Positions 50,255 to 58,641 are shown, counted from the first letter of the stretch. The stretch: 64,000 bases of DNA from CAVPDE01 sp964580575 (GCA_964580575.1 CAZOLJ010000017.1:3426-67425); one strand, 5' to 3'. Translations and numbers: made by a program. Notes: generated by a model from the letters alone, not told the origin.

Positions 50255-50580
50255 GGGGTCGGGCCACGGCAAGTCTTTAATATCGAAACGAAAAGTGCTG
50301 AATCGAGCCCCTGAAGCGCCCCTATAACACACTTTTCGAGGCCAATAAGGGGATTTTCAAGAACCTATGGCCAGAGCAAAGCGACATTTCATTCCGGGCT
50401 ACATCTGGCACACCCCGGTTGAATGGTTTTCGAATTCAACAGGGTGAATCACCCATCGATGCCATATACGAGAATTCCTTCTCAAATTCTCAAAGGATCG
50501 ACATCGATATCTGCAGTGGCTCTATCAAGCGCTGGAATCCTGAGGGTGAATAATCAAGACCTTGTCTTGGCCCGACCCCG
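50255..50580 (+). mobile_element. Decayed RAYT (REP-associated tyrosine transposase) element
   Basis: ggggtcgggccacggcaagt at the left mirrors gtcttggcccgacccc at the right. At 50367 the frame MARAKRHFIPGYIWH is the classic RAYT N-terminus, which normally continues IWHITHRCHKREF; here it breaks after about 16 residues. The Y1 catalytic region is lost. Confidence 0.6.
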
Positions 50581-50619
50581 AACCTCGAACCTAGAACCAT
50601 CTCCTTTTCAAGGAAGAAA

Positions 50620-51228
50620 ATGTATAAACTTCAAAAGAGGGATCTTAATAAAGCGTCAGCAATATTCAGCCAATCCTTCAATAATTACCCAATCTTCAAT
50701 CATATTATTCCCGATTCTGAATACAGAAAAGACAAGTTGAAATATCTATGTCGTTTTCTTCTCAGTCTTGGAATTGCCAAAGGAGAAGTCATTGGGCCAA
50801 GCAACAAAATGGAAGGCGTCTCTATCTGGCTTCCTTCGAAGGGATCAAATGGCTCAGGTATGGACGCCATTCGTGCAGGCTTACTCAACCTATTTTTCCA
50901 TATAAAACCAGGAACGGTGAGTAGGTTTATCGAAGTCGGCAAAATCAAAGGGAAAATGAGAGCCGAAATTATCAAGGGACAATATTATTTATGCGATATG
51001 ATCGGAGTGGATCCACTTTTACAGAAGCAAGGATTTGGCCGAAAAATGATCGAGGCAAAGTTACTCGAATTTGATAGAGTAAAAATGCCTTGTTACCTAG
51101 AAACCAGCAAGCATGAAAATATTGTTTACTATGAACGGTTCGGATTTTCACAAATCAATAAATACAAAATCCAAGATGTCGACGTGTTTTGCCTAAAGAG
51201 AGATCCAAATACGCCCTTCGCTATTTGA
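50620..51228 (+). CDS. GNAT family N-acetyltransferase
   Basis: 202 residues. The acetyl-CoA loop is LLQKQGFGRKMIEAKL, preceded by YYLCDMIGVDP and followed by CYLETSKHENIVYYERFGF, all typical GNAT elements. AT-rich codon use contrasts with the GC-rich serine hydrolase upstream, a sign of separate origin. An inverse-core GCCCAAC lies 20 bases after the stop, consistent with a cassette. Substrate unknown. Confidence 0.82.
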   Translation: MYKLQKRDLNKASAIFSQSFNNYPIFNHIIPDSEYRKDKLKYLCRFLLSLGIAKGEVIGPSNKMEGVSIWLPSKGSNGSGMDAIRAGLLNLFFHIKPGTVSRFIEVGKIKGKMRAEIIKGQYYLCDMIGVDPLLQKQGFGRKMIEAKLLEFDRVKMPCYLETSKHENIVYYERFGFSQINKYKIQDVDVFCLKRDPNTPFAI

Positions 51229-51247
51229 AAAACAGTTTAAAAACACC

Positions 51248-51346
51248 GCCCAACCGGGCGCTGCGCCGAATCACGGCTCCACGACGCCGTCGGGCGGGTC
51301 GGGAGTCACGGAGGGCCCGCTATCGATAAGTGGATCGTTATCTACC
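51248..51346 (+). other. Partial attC-like site
   Basis: GCCCAAC at 51248-51254 is an exact inverse core and is followed by cgggcgctgcgccg, typical of the left stem. The right partner is weak (gttatct near 51338), so the site may be decayed. It separates the GNAT and GIY-YIG-like genes. Confidence 0.4.
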
Positions 51347-51378
51347 ATCGCCGACAATGCAGAATTAGGAGAAATTAT

Positions 51379-51747
51379 GTGGCTCGGATCGATCGAAAGG
51401 CCCGTATTCGACAGTACAAGGAGACCTTGCCGCCGGCGGGTGTGTTCCGGGTTCGCAACACTGCAACCGGAAAGTCACTCGTGGGCTCAAGTGCCAACCT
51501 ACCCGGAACGCTCAACCGCCACCGCTTCCAGCTGGAGCACGGTTCACACCCGAGCAGGGAACTTCAGGCGGATTGGAGCGCTCTTGGCCCGGATGCGTTC
51601 GAGTTCGGAGTGCTGGACCAGTTGAAGCCCTCTGACAAGCCCGACTCCAATGCGACCGAGGATCTTCGGGTGTTCAAAGAGTTGTGGCTTGAGAAGCTGA
51701 TGGCGTCCGGCGAATTGCTGTACCGTGAAGCCGGGCGAGGCTCCTAA
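51379..51747 (+). CDS. GIY-YIG-like nuclease family protein
   Basis: 122 residues from GTG 51379 with AGGAGAAATTAT upstream. GVFRVRNTATGKSLVGSSAN stands where GIY-YIG proteins have their two strand motifs: G-V-F and V-G-S replace GIY and YIG. NRHRFQLEHGSHPSRELQAD and FEFGVLDQL complete the core, and a Glu in LRVFKELWLEKL may be catalytic. The stop codon lies inside TCCTAAC, an attC-like inverse core. Probably a cassette gene; nuclease activity is uncertain. Confidence 0.7.
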   Translation: MARIDRKARIRQYKETLPPAGVFRVRNTATGKSLVGSSANLPGTLNRHRFQLEHGSHPSRELQADWSALGPDAFEFGVLDQLKPSDKPDSNATEDLRVFKELWLEKLMASGELLYREAGRGS

Positions 51748-51857
51748 CAACTCAATCCGGAGCGTGAGAGGATCATAAGAAATGAAAAGGTTTCAGATAT
51801 TGAGGCAATAGCCGAGGTGAGCGTTCTCCTTGAAGAGGGAACCTTATAAACATTTTG

Positions 51858-51871
51858 AATTGGAGCGCAAG
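51858..51871 (+). promoter_or_regulatory. Ada box before ada copy 1
   Basis: AATTGGAGCGCAAG closely matches the E. coli Ada-binding site AATTAAAGCGCAAG. It lies about 75-85 bases before the start of ada, where methylated Ada would activate its own gene. Confidence 0.65.
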
Positions 51872-51944
51872 AATCGGATAGCGGCGAGGTTTTACAAGCC
51901 TTACAGTCATCTCAAAATTTTGAGGAGACTGGAGGCTTGTTTTT

Positions 51945-53066
51945 ATGGATACTACTGTAAATCTATCGACGGGTCTGATTGAAGAGTGCTTGGCAATGGG
52001 AACGACGGTCAAGAGAGTCTTTTCCCCGGATGATGAACGCTGGCAAGCCCTGGTGAAGCGCGACCCGCAGGCCTGCGATGAATTCGCCTACGGCGTTCTG
52101 ACCACAGGAGTGTATTGCCGGCCGGCCTGTGCGTCTCGATTGCCTAACCGCGAGAATGTGCGCTTCTTTGAAACCAGCATGGAAGCGGAGCAAGCAGGTT
52201 TTCGTCGCTGCAAGCGCTGCAACCCGGATGCGCGCGACCAAGAGCAGCCTCATACCCGCGCTGTTCTCAAAGCATGCAAAAGGATTGACGAGGATGAACC
52301 GCTCCCGTCCTTGAAAGAGCTTGCTCACGATGCCGGTTTAAGCCCTTTTCATTTTCACCGGGTGTTCAAAAAGATTGTCGGGGTTACGCCCAAGCAGTAT
52401 GCCATGGAAAGACGGGCAGGCCGACTTCGGGAGCATTTGAGAAAGGACTCGACTATAACTGGAGCGATGTATGATGCAGGTTTCGCTTCCAGCAGCCGCT
52501 TTTATGAAAAAGCGGCGGCGACGCTCGGAATGAAACCTTCCGTCTACAAGAACGGCGCACAAGATGTTCGCATCCAGTTTGCGATTGTGCCTTGCTTTCT
52601 CGGATTCGTCCTGGTTGCTGCGACCGCGCAAGGCATCTGCGCCATTGACTTCGGCGATACCGCCGAGGCGCTGAAAGAGAACCTCCGTCGCCGTTTCCCA
52701 AAGGCGGTATTTCAGAACCCTGACCCCCAGTTCGCAGCAATGATCGGACAGGTTCTCGCCTTTTTGGAGGAACCCCAGCCCGGTCGTCTAGATCTTCCAC
52801 TGGATGTACAGGGCACCGCTTTTCAGAGACGCGTTTGGCTGGCCTTGCAGGAAATCCCCCCCGGTGATACGGTTAGCTACGCAGGCATCGCCTCTCGTAT
52901 TGGAAAACCAAAAGCCGCCAGAGCGGTAGCAACGGCCTGTGCCGCCAACCCCGTCGCCGTCGCCATTCCCTGCCACCGAGTGGTGCGGGGCAATGGTCAA
53001 CTTGGTGGCTACCGTTGGGGGTTAGAGCGAAAGAGGGTCTTGCTCGAGCGAGAAAGCAAGGGGTGA
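51945..53066 (+). CDS. ada: Ada: methylphosphotriester sensor and O6-methylguanine methyltransferase, copy 1
   Basis: 373 residues, full-length bifunctional Ada. The N-terminal zinc domain has GVYCRPACASR and FRRCKRCNPD (four Cys, the first being the methyl acceptor). An AraC-type HTH follows (SLKELAHDAGLSPFHFHRVF). The C-terminal methyltransferase has the PCHRVV site in VAIPCHRVVRGNGQLGGYRW. It repairs alkylated DNA and then activates its own promoter. GGAGG lies before ATG. The protein is identical to the copy at 55783. Confidence 0.95.
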   Translation: MDTTVNLSTGLIEECLAMGTTVKRVFSPDDERWQALVKRDPQACDEFAYGVLTTGVYCRPACASRLPNRENVRFFETSMEAEQAGFRRCKRCNPDARDQEQPHTRAVLKACKRIDEDEPLPSLKELAHDAGLSPFHFHRVFKKIVGVTPKQYAMERRAGRLREHLRKDSTITGAMYDAGFASSSRFYEKAAATLGMKPSVYKNGAQDVRIQFAIVPCFLGFVLVAATAQGICAIDFGDTAEALKENLRRRFPKAVFQNPDPQFAAMIGQVLAFLEEPQPGRLDLPLDVQGTAFQRRVWLALQEIPPGDTVSYAGIASRIGKPKAARAVATACAANPVAVAIPCHRVVRGNGQLGGYRWGLERKRVLLERESKG

Positions 53067-53131
53067 CAACAGGCGCAGCCCTTCGGCAAAGCCGGCGGTC
53101 TCTCATCAAGAAGTAGCTGAAGCAACATCCC

Positions 53132-53227
53132 TTCACCCCCACCTCTCCTCCCCCGTCAAGGGGGAGGAAAATATCGGTAATCGGTTAAGGTTCCCCTCCC
53201 TCGGTGGGAGGGGTTAGGGGAGGGGGA
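53132..53227. repeat. C/G-rich double palindrome, copy 2
   Basis: Full two-hairpin unit like 10466-10566 (cctcccccgtcaagggggag, then cccctccctcggtgggaggg). It lies between ada and the nitrilase start and is duplicated with them. Confidence 0.7.
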
Positions 53228-53312
53228 AGCCCGCAGGCATTGGCTAAGCGACCTCAGAGATAGGACGCTGATTCTAGAGGTTATAGGATTTCAATCGTCA
53301 GGGAGGAAAGAA

Positions 53313-53422
53313 ATGGTCGACAAGTTCCCCAACGTCAAAGTCGCAGTTGTGCAGGCCGCTCCAGTTCTTTTCGATCGCGAGGCCAGCGTTGAAAAGGCCT
53401 GTGGCCTGGCGGGTGAAGCTGC
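53313..53422 (+). pseudogene. Truncated nitrilase gene, first 37 codons
   Basis: Same start and ribosome site (GGGAGGAAAGAA) as the intact gene at 57151, identical for 110 bases up to GLAGEAA. It is then replaced by ggggtcgggccacggcaacc, the left end of a RAYT-type element. The catalytic Glu, Lys and Cys are all lost. Confidence 0.85.
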
Positions 53423-53426
53423 AGAT

Positions 53427-53700
53427 GGGGTCGGGCCACGGCAACCATATGATATTGTGGCGATTGGGTCTGAAAGGACCTGCTGAATCTGACCTATATT
53501 GCGTTTCTTTAGGCCAAAAAGGACGTTATTGCAGAGAACCCATGGCAAGGGCAAAGCGGCATTATATCCCCGGTACATCTGGCAGATCACTCATCGATGC
53601 CATAAGAGAGAATTCCGTTTCAGGTTATCAAAAGACGGGCATCGGTACCCGCAACGGCTGTGGCGGGTGTCAATCCGGGGAGGACTGAGTCCCTATAATG
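53427..53700 (+). mobile_element. RAYT element remnant interrupting the nitrilase
   Basis: It begins with ggggtcgggccacggcaa, as at 50255. At 53541 the frame MARAKRHYIPG appears, then shifts so that ITHRCHKREFRF occurs in a second frame. Transposase is inactive. This remnant marks the break in copy 1 of the direct repeat. Confidence 0.6.
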
Positions 53701-54091
53701 CCGTTTTCGGGGTTGAAAAAGACGATATAGGCGCCGAAAACACCTGGTTCCGGAAGGTTGATAATGAGAAATTTGGGGACGTTCGTGAAATTGCGACTTT
53801 TGGTCGCACATTTTCTATGTTTCCTCGGGAGGGAGATCAAGTGTCACTTTGTCACGAACGTCCCTGTCTCCCACGAGCGCAAGATCTGCCCGTTTGAGTC
53901 TGGGTGTCGAATAACCGACACCCTAACTTTTGAACCCAGATTTGGTGGCCGGATAGCGGTGGCGTTAGTAAGAAGGTTCTTTTCCCATCGTCACAACAGG
54001 CTCAGGAAATACCTAGGCGTGTATGCGGCTAACACTTCGCTGCAGGCGCGGTGGCCCTGACGGGCCGCGGCCATCTCAATTGTTCTGCGTC

Positions 54092-54119
54092 TTGACAAAT
54101 CTGACAACTGTTGTACAAT
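54092..54119 (+). promoter_or_regulatory. Promoter and operator of the toxin-antitoxin pair
   Basis: TTGACA (54092-54097) and TACAAT (54114-54119) are 16 bases apart. Overlapping palindromes acaactgttgt and ttgtacaa around the -10 could bind the antitoxin-toxin complex for autoregulation, as is usual for such pairs. Confidence 0.6.
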
Positions 54120-54149
54120 TGTTCTACAGTGATCAATATGGAGGCAAGC

Positions 54150-54542
54150 ATGGATATCGTCGTTGACACTTCCGCCTTGCTGGCTGTCATTCTTGGGGAG
54201 CCCGAACGCAATCGGATTATACAATTGACCGCCAGCCACACACTAATTGGCCCCGGTTCGATACCCTGGGAAGTGGGCAACGCCTTTTCCGCGATGCTCA
54301 AGCAAGACCGTTTGACCCTTGACGACGCGCAGAAGGGACTTGCCATTTTTGAGCAGGTCCCCATTCAGTTCAGCAAGCCAGACTTTGCGCATTCCCTGGC
54401 GATCGCTTACCGGGCAAGAATCTATGCTTATGATGCTTATGTGTTGGATTGTGCCATCAGGCACAAAGCTCCGATACTGACCCTAGACGCAAAACTGATG
54501 AGGACTGCAAAAACCTTGAATGCCTCTATGTTGGAGATTTGA
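54150..54542 (+). CDS. PIN-domain (VapC-type) toxin
   Basis: 130 residues; ATG 54150 with GGAGG upstream. Acidic catalytic set of a PIN ribonuclease: Asp6 in IVVDTSALLAVILGEPE, Glu in IPWEVGNAF, Asp in YDAYVLDCAI and Asp in ILTLDAKLM. It likely cleaves RNA when free of its antitoxin. It precedes the antitoxin gene by one base, the reverse of the more common order. Confidence 0.85.
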   Translation: MDIVVDTSALLAVILGEPERNRIIQLTASHTLIGPGSIPWEVGNAFSAMLKQDRLTLDDAQKGLAIFEQVPIQFSKPDFAHSLAIAYRARIYAYDAYVLDCAIRHKAPILTLDAKLMRTAKTLNASMLEI

Positions 54543-54543
54543 T

Positions 54544-54810
54544 ATGCGAGTTTACACTTACTCGGAAGCCCGCCAGAAGTTTTCCGAGGTTTTCGAACAA
54601 GCTGAATCCACGGGAAAAGTCTTGATTCGCCGCAAAGACGGGCGCGTGTTTGCTCTGCGGCCGGAGAAAGATGTTTCCTCGCCGCTGGATATTCCCTCGG
54701 TCAAGGCCAAGATCTCCACGCAGGAGATTGTGGAAATCATCCGCGAAGGCAGAGAAAAAGGCAGAACGTGGCACTCAACCGGACGTGAAAAAAGGCTTCG
54801 CGCCGGTTAG
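54544..54810 (+). CDS. Phd/YefM-type antitoxin
   Basis: 88 residues. RVYTYSEARQKFSEVFEQA and GKVLIRRKDGRVFALRP form the Phd/YefM DNA-binding fold; the C-terminus (STQEIVEIIREGREKG) would wrap the toxin. It starts one base after the toxin stop. VapC-type toxins normally pair with VapB, so this is a mixed combination. Confidence 0.82.
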   Translation: MRVYTYSEARQKFSEVFEQAESTGKVLIRRKDGRVFALRPEKDVSSPLDIPSVKAKISTQEIVEIIREGREKGRTWHSTGREKRLRAG

Positions 54811-54835
54811 CTTTTCGTTCGGCATGAAATGAGAA

Positions 54836-55573
54836 ATGAAGGACACCTGCCATCTTTACACGGACCTGGCGTGGCTGTGGCCGATGTGGGGCGACGCTGC
54901 CACTGAGTATGCGCATTACTGCCAACACGTCACAAAACTGATTCGTCAGCATTCCGACCTCCCGGCAACCACACTGCTGGACATCGGGTGCGGGGGCGGG
55001 AAGAACGTCCTGAACCTGAAGCGGGAGTTCAGCGTCACCGGCCTGGATCTGAGTCCCGCCATGCTCGCGCAAGCGAAGGAACTGAACCCGGACTGCACGT
55101 TTGTCCAGGGCGACATGCGGACGTGCAGACTTGGCCGGCCTTTCGACGTGGTTCTAATGGATGATGCGATCACACACATGAGCTGCCGGACGGACTTTGT
55201 GGCAGCTTTTCGCACCGCGTATGACCACCTGAACCCGGGCGGCGTTCTGGTCGCCACTCCGGACGTGACGACCGAGACGTTCCTGCAGAACAAGACCACC
55301 ACCACGCCGGCCACGCAGGACGGATTGGACGTTGTCTTCGTCGAGAACGTGTATGACCCCGACCCCACGGATGAGCAGTATGAAACGACGATCCTGTATC
55401 TGATTCGCGACCGCGGCCGCCTGCGGATTGAGACGGAACACTGGACGATGGGGGTGTTCTCCCTGGACACGTGGAGGCGTGTTCTGCGCGAAACAGGATT
55501 CGACATCCACGAAGGACAGTACAACGCGGGCGATGATGACTACACTGTATTCACCTGCGTCAAGAGAGGATGA
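54836..55573 (+). CDS. Class I SAM-dependent methyltransferase
   Basis: 245 residues. Motif I TTLLDIGCGGGKNVLNL, the acidic turn VTGLDLSPAMLAQAKEL and the post-II segment FDVVLMDDAITHM define the methyltransferase fold; HLNPGGVLVATPD is motif III. Small-molecule type, substrate unknown. It follows the antitoxin gene by 25 bases and lies inside the segment between the two direct repeats. Confidence 0.88.
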   Translation: MKDTCHLYTDLAWLWPMWGDAATEYAHYCQHVTKLIRQHSDLPATTLLDIGCGGGKNVLNLKREFSVTGLDLSPAMLAQAKELNPDCTFVQGDMRTCRLGRPFDVVLMDDAITHMSCRTDFVAAFRTAYDHLNPGGVLVATPDVTTETFLQNKTTTTPATQDGLDVVFVENVYDPDPTDEQYETTILYLIRDRGRLRIETEHWTMGVFSLDTWRRVLRETGFDIHEGQYNAGDDDYTVFTCVKRG

Positions 55574-55695
55574 AGGCCGAACCAGTGCTGGAGGGACGTT
55601 GTTGATTTATTGCCATTCTTCCCAGGGGGTGGGACAGAATTGAATAGGAGCCAAGAGCGCATCGCGATATGGAAGAAGAAGTCTTGACTATTTTG

Positions 55696-55709
55696 AATTG
55701 GAGCGCAAG
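55696..55709 (+). promoter_or_regulatory. Ada box before ada copy 2
   Basis: AATTGGAGCGCAAG again, in a similar but not identical upstream region to copy 1. Its preservation while the flanking bases differ suggests it is under selection or newly converted. Confidence 0.65.
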
Positions 55710-55782
55710 AACCGGATAGACCCGAGACCTTACAAGCCTTACAGTCTTGTCAAAACTTCAAAGAGACTGGAGGCTTGTTTTT

Positions 55783-56904
55783 ATGGATACTACTGTAAAT
55801 CTATCGACGGGTCTGATTGAAGAGTGCTTGGCAATGGGAACGACGGTCAAGAGAGTCTTTTCCCCGGATGATGAACGCTGGCAAGCCCTGGTGAAGCGCG
55901 ACCCGCAGGCCTGCGATGAATTCGCCTACGGCGTTCTGACCACAGGAGTGTATTGCCGGCCGGCCTGTGCGTCTCGATTGCCTAACCGCGAGAATGTGCG
56001 CTTCTTTGAAACCAGCATGGAAGCGGAGCAAGCAGGTTTTCGTCGCTGCAAGCGCTGCAACCCGGATGCGCGCGACCAAGAGCAGCCTCATACCCGCGCT
56101 GTTCTCAAAGCATGCAAAAGGATTGACGAGGATGAACCGCTCCCGTCCTTGAAAGAGCTTGCTCACGATGCCGGTTTAAGCCCTTTTCATTTTCACCGGG
56201 TGTTCAAAAAGATTGTCGGGGTTACGCCCAAGCAGTATGCCATGGAAAGACGGGCAGGCCGACTTCGGGAGCATTTGAGAAAGGACTCGACTATAACTGG
56301 AGCGATGTATGATGCAGGTTTCGCTTCCAGCAGCCGCTTTTATGAAAAAGCGGCGGCGACGCTCGGAATGAAACCTTCCGTCTACAAGAACGGCGCACAA
56401 GATGTTCGCATCCAGTTTGCGATTGTGCCTTGCTTTCTCGGATTCGTCCTGGTTGCTGCGACCGCGCAAGGCATCTGCGCCATTGACTTCGGCGATACCG
56501 CCGAGGCGCTGAAAGAGAACCTCCGTCGCCGTTTCCCAAAGGCGGTATTTCAGAACCCTGACCCCCAGTTCGCAGCAATGATCGGACAGGTTCTCGCCTT
56601 TTTGGAGGAACCCCAGCCCGGTCGTCTAGATCTTCCACTGGATGTACAGGGCACCGCTTTTCAGAGACGCGTTTGGCTGGCCTTGCAGGAAATCCCCCCC
56701 GGTGATACGGTTAGCTACGCAGGCATCGCCTCTCGTATTGGAAAACCAAAAGCCGCCAGAGCGGTAGCAACGGCCTGTGCCGCCAACCCCGTCGCCGTCG
56801 CCATTCCCTGCCACCGAGTGGTGCGGGGCAATGGTCAACTTGGTGGCTACCGTTGGGGGTTAGAGCGAAAGAGGGTCTTGCTCGAGCGAGAAAGCAAGGG
56901 GTGA
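55783..56904 (+). CDS. ada: Ada, copy 2
   Basis: 373 residues, identical in protein sequence to copy 1, with the same zinc domain, AraC-type HTH and PCHRVV methyl-acceptor site. A longer frame from 55747 exists here, but the ATG next to the ribosome site is shared by both copies. Followed by the palindrome and the complete nitrilase gene. Two identical genes so close together would be open to recombination. Confidence 0.95.
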   Translation: MDTTVNLSTGLIEECLAMGTTVKRVFSPDDERWQALVKRDPQACDEFAYGVLTTGVYCRPACASRLPNRENVRFFETSMEAEQAGFRRCKRCNPDARDQEQPHTRAVLKACKRIDEDEPLPSLKELAHDAGLSPFHFHRVFKKIVGVTPKQYAMERRAGRLREHLRKDSTITGAMYDAGFASSSRFYEKAAATLGMKPSVYKNGAQDVRIQFAIVPCFLGFVLVAATAQGICAIDFGDTAEALKENLRRRFPKAVFQNPDPQFAAMIGQVLAFLEEPQPGRLDLPLDVQGTAFQRRVWLALQEIPPGDTVSYAGIASRIGKPKAARAVATACAANPVAVAIPCHRVVRGNGQLGGYRWGLERKRVLLERESKG

Positions 56905-56969
56905 CAACAGGCGCAGCCCTTCGGCAAAGCCGGCGGTCTCTCATCAAGAAGTAGCTGAAGCAACATCCC

Positions 56970-57065
56970 TTCACCCCCACCTCTCCTCCCCCGTCAAGGG
57001 GGAGGAAAATATCGGTAATCGGTTAAGGTTCCCCTCCCTCGGTGGGAGGGGTTAGGGGAGGGGGA
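56970..57065. repeat. C/G-rich double palindrome, copy 3
   Basis: Identical to 53132-53227 as part of the direct repeat. Confidence 0.7.
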
Positions 57066-57150
57066 AGCCCGCAGGCATTGGCTAAGCGACCTCAGAGATA
57101 GGACGCTGATTCTAGAGGTTATAGGATTTCAATCGTCAGGGAGGAAAGAA

Positions 57151-58119
57151 ATGGTCGACAAGTTCCCCAACGTCAAAGTCGCAGTTGTGCAGGCCGCTCC
57201 AGTTCTTTTCGATCGCGAGGCCAGCGTTGAAAAGGCCTGTGGCCTGGCGGGTGAAGCTGCCGCACAGGGCGCAAAAGTCATCCTCTTCCCCGAGGCCTTT
57301 GTTCCTGCCTACCCGCGTGGGCTGACCTTCGGCACCACGGTGGGCAGTCGCACCCCGCAAGGGCGGCTCACCTGGCAGACCTACTGGGCGAATGCGGTTG
57401 ACATCCCGAGTCCTGCCACTGAGGCGCTGGGGGCGGCGGCCGCTCAGTCAAAAGCCTATCTGATCATCGGGGTTATCGAACGGGATACTCAATTCAGCCG
57501 GGGTACGCTTTATTGCACAATCCTCTACTTCGGACCTGACGGGCAGCTTCTTGGCAAGCATCGTAAGCTCAAGCCGACCGCTGGAGAGCGCCTCATCTGG
57601 GGCGAGGGAGACGGCAGCACGCTGACCGTGATCAACACGGCGTTCGGGAAGATTGGGGGATTGATCTGCTGGGAAAACTACATGCCCCTGGCGCGAATGG
57701 CGATGTACTCCAAAGGAGTGGAACTCTACTTGGCGCCTACCGCTGACGCCCGTGACACCTGGCAGTCCACCCTGCGCCACATCGCGTGCGAGGGGCGCTG
57801 TTTTGTTCTTGGATGCAACCAGTTCGTGACCAAATCCATGTATCCGACGGATCTGAACGCCGTGCAGGAGTTGACTCCCCTGCCGGAGATCGTGTGCCGT
57901 GGAGGGAGTGTCATCATCGCCCCTTTGGGTGAAGTTCTGGCCGGCCCTCTCTATGAACAGGAAGGCACTTTGTTTGCAGAACTCGATCTCGGCGAGATCG
58001 CCCGAAGCCGATTCGACTTTGATGTGACCGGCCACTATGCCCGGCCCGACGTATTCAAACTGGCGGTCGATGAAAAACCTAAATTGCCGGTGGTCTATCA
58101 GACAACGGACGAGCCATAG
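57151..58119 (+). CDS. Nitrilase / carbon-nitrogen hydrolase
   Basis: 322 residues. The catalytic triad is Glu48 (LFPEAF), Lys139 (KHRKLKPT) and Cys173 (GGLICWENY), with the nitrilase-type context PRGLTFGTTVGSRTPQGR. It most likely hydrolyses an organic nitrile to an acid and ammonia; a cyanide-hydratase-type reaction is an alternative. GGGAGGAAAGAA precedes ATG. Linked only to ada by position. Confidence 0.9.
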   Translation: MVDKFPNVKVAVVQAAPVLFDREASVEKACGLAGEAAAQGAKVILFPEAFVPAYPRGLTFGTTVGSRTPQGRLTWQTYWANAVDIPSPATEALGAAAAQSKAYLIIGVIERDTQFSRGTLYCTILYFGPDGQLLGKHRKLKPTAGERLIWGEGDGSTLTVINTAFGKIGGLICWENYMPLARMAMYSKGVELYLAPTADARDTWQSTLRHIACEGRCFVLGCNQFVTKSMYPTDLNAVQELTPLPEIVCRGGSVIIAPLGEVLAGPLYEQEGTLFAELDLGEIARSRFDFDVTGHYARPDVFKLAVDEKPKLPVVYQTTDEP

Positions 58120-58641
58120 CAGGTTGCTTAAAGAAAGTGACAAGTGACGAGTCACGAGTGACAAGTTCGTCTCCTCATCTCGTTACTATTTACTCGTCAC
58201 TCGTCCCTAAGATGCGCGCCTCGTAAACGGCCATTCCCCTTCAATTTCTTGACTTTACTGGAACAGCAGGCGTATGATGTTTTTGATCCCATCTGGATGC
58301 GAAAGCCGATGATTCTGCATCTCCATCGCTTCCTGATCTCCATTTCCTGAACGGATTTCAGATCTGGTTTCACGCAGTCCGCAACCTCCACTGAACCTCC
58401 TGATCCACAGCAAAGATCAAGCCTCTTGATTCTCCAGTCGCCTGGCAATTACATTGGGAGGCCGCCTCTTCCAAGCCTTCCAGATGATTTCAGGCGCCGC
58501 TCAACCGGAATCATCTATATCCTTCGGCACAGGCCAGGTCATGGAATCTGAGAGGACCGTGTCCTAACCTGCGCGAAGATGTGGCTCGCCCCCTCTCCTT
58601 CAGCACAGGAGGGGGGGCGGGGCAACAGAGTCCATTTTGAG
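58120..58641. other. Gene-free interval with palindromes
   Basis: tgacaagtgacgagtcacga and cgttactatttactcgtcac form an imperfect hairpin at 58137-58205. A C/G-rich hairpin lies at 58589-58622. The rest codes for nothing I can identify; the leftward frame at 58197-58448 has no family features. Confidence 0.5.
58589..58622. repeat. C/G-rich palindrome, half unit
   Basis: ccccctctccttcagcacag followed by gagggggggcgggg; a hairpin just after the GNAT gene stop, suited to ending the leftward operon. Confidence 0.5.

Larger units (their letters stand above)
50033..50619. other. Assembly gap and RAYT remnant, no intact gene
   Basis: It holds the 100 N bases, duplicated contig ends and a decayed transposase element described separately. 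No intact coding sequence is present. Confidence 0.8.
51925..53422 (+). repeat. 1.5-kb perfect direct repeat, copy 1
   Basis: Identical as far as I can read to 55763-57260 (offset 3838). It holds the whole ada gene, the double C/G-rich palindrome and the first 110 bases of the nitrilase gene. Upstream of it a further 70 bases are similar but not identical, and include the Ada box. Confidence 0.85.
53423..54149. other. Interval with RAYT remnant, REP palindrome and TA promoter
   Basis: After the transposase remnant a palindrome at 53773-53860 (ggacgttcgtga facing tcacgaacgtcc) has the look of a REP sequence served by such transposases. Around 54025-54065 ggctaacacttcgctgcagg resembles an attC left end. 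No intact gene is present before the PIN toxin. Confidence 0.5.
55763..57260 (+). repeat. 1.5-kb perfect direct repeat, copy 2
   Basis: Partner of 51925-53422. Here the nitrilase gene continues intact, so this copy has the original junction and copy 1 the broken one. Confidence 0.85.

Noticed and set aside
50010..50332. Reading frames running through the N gap
   Set aside because: They are translations of unknown bases with duplicated contig ends and carry no meaning.
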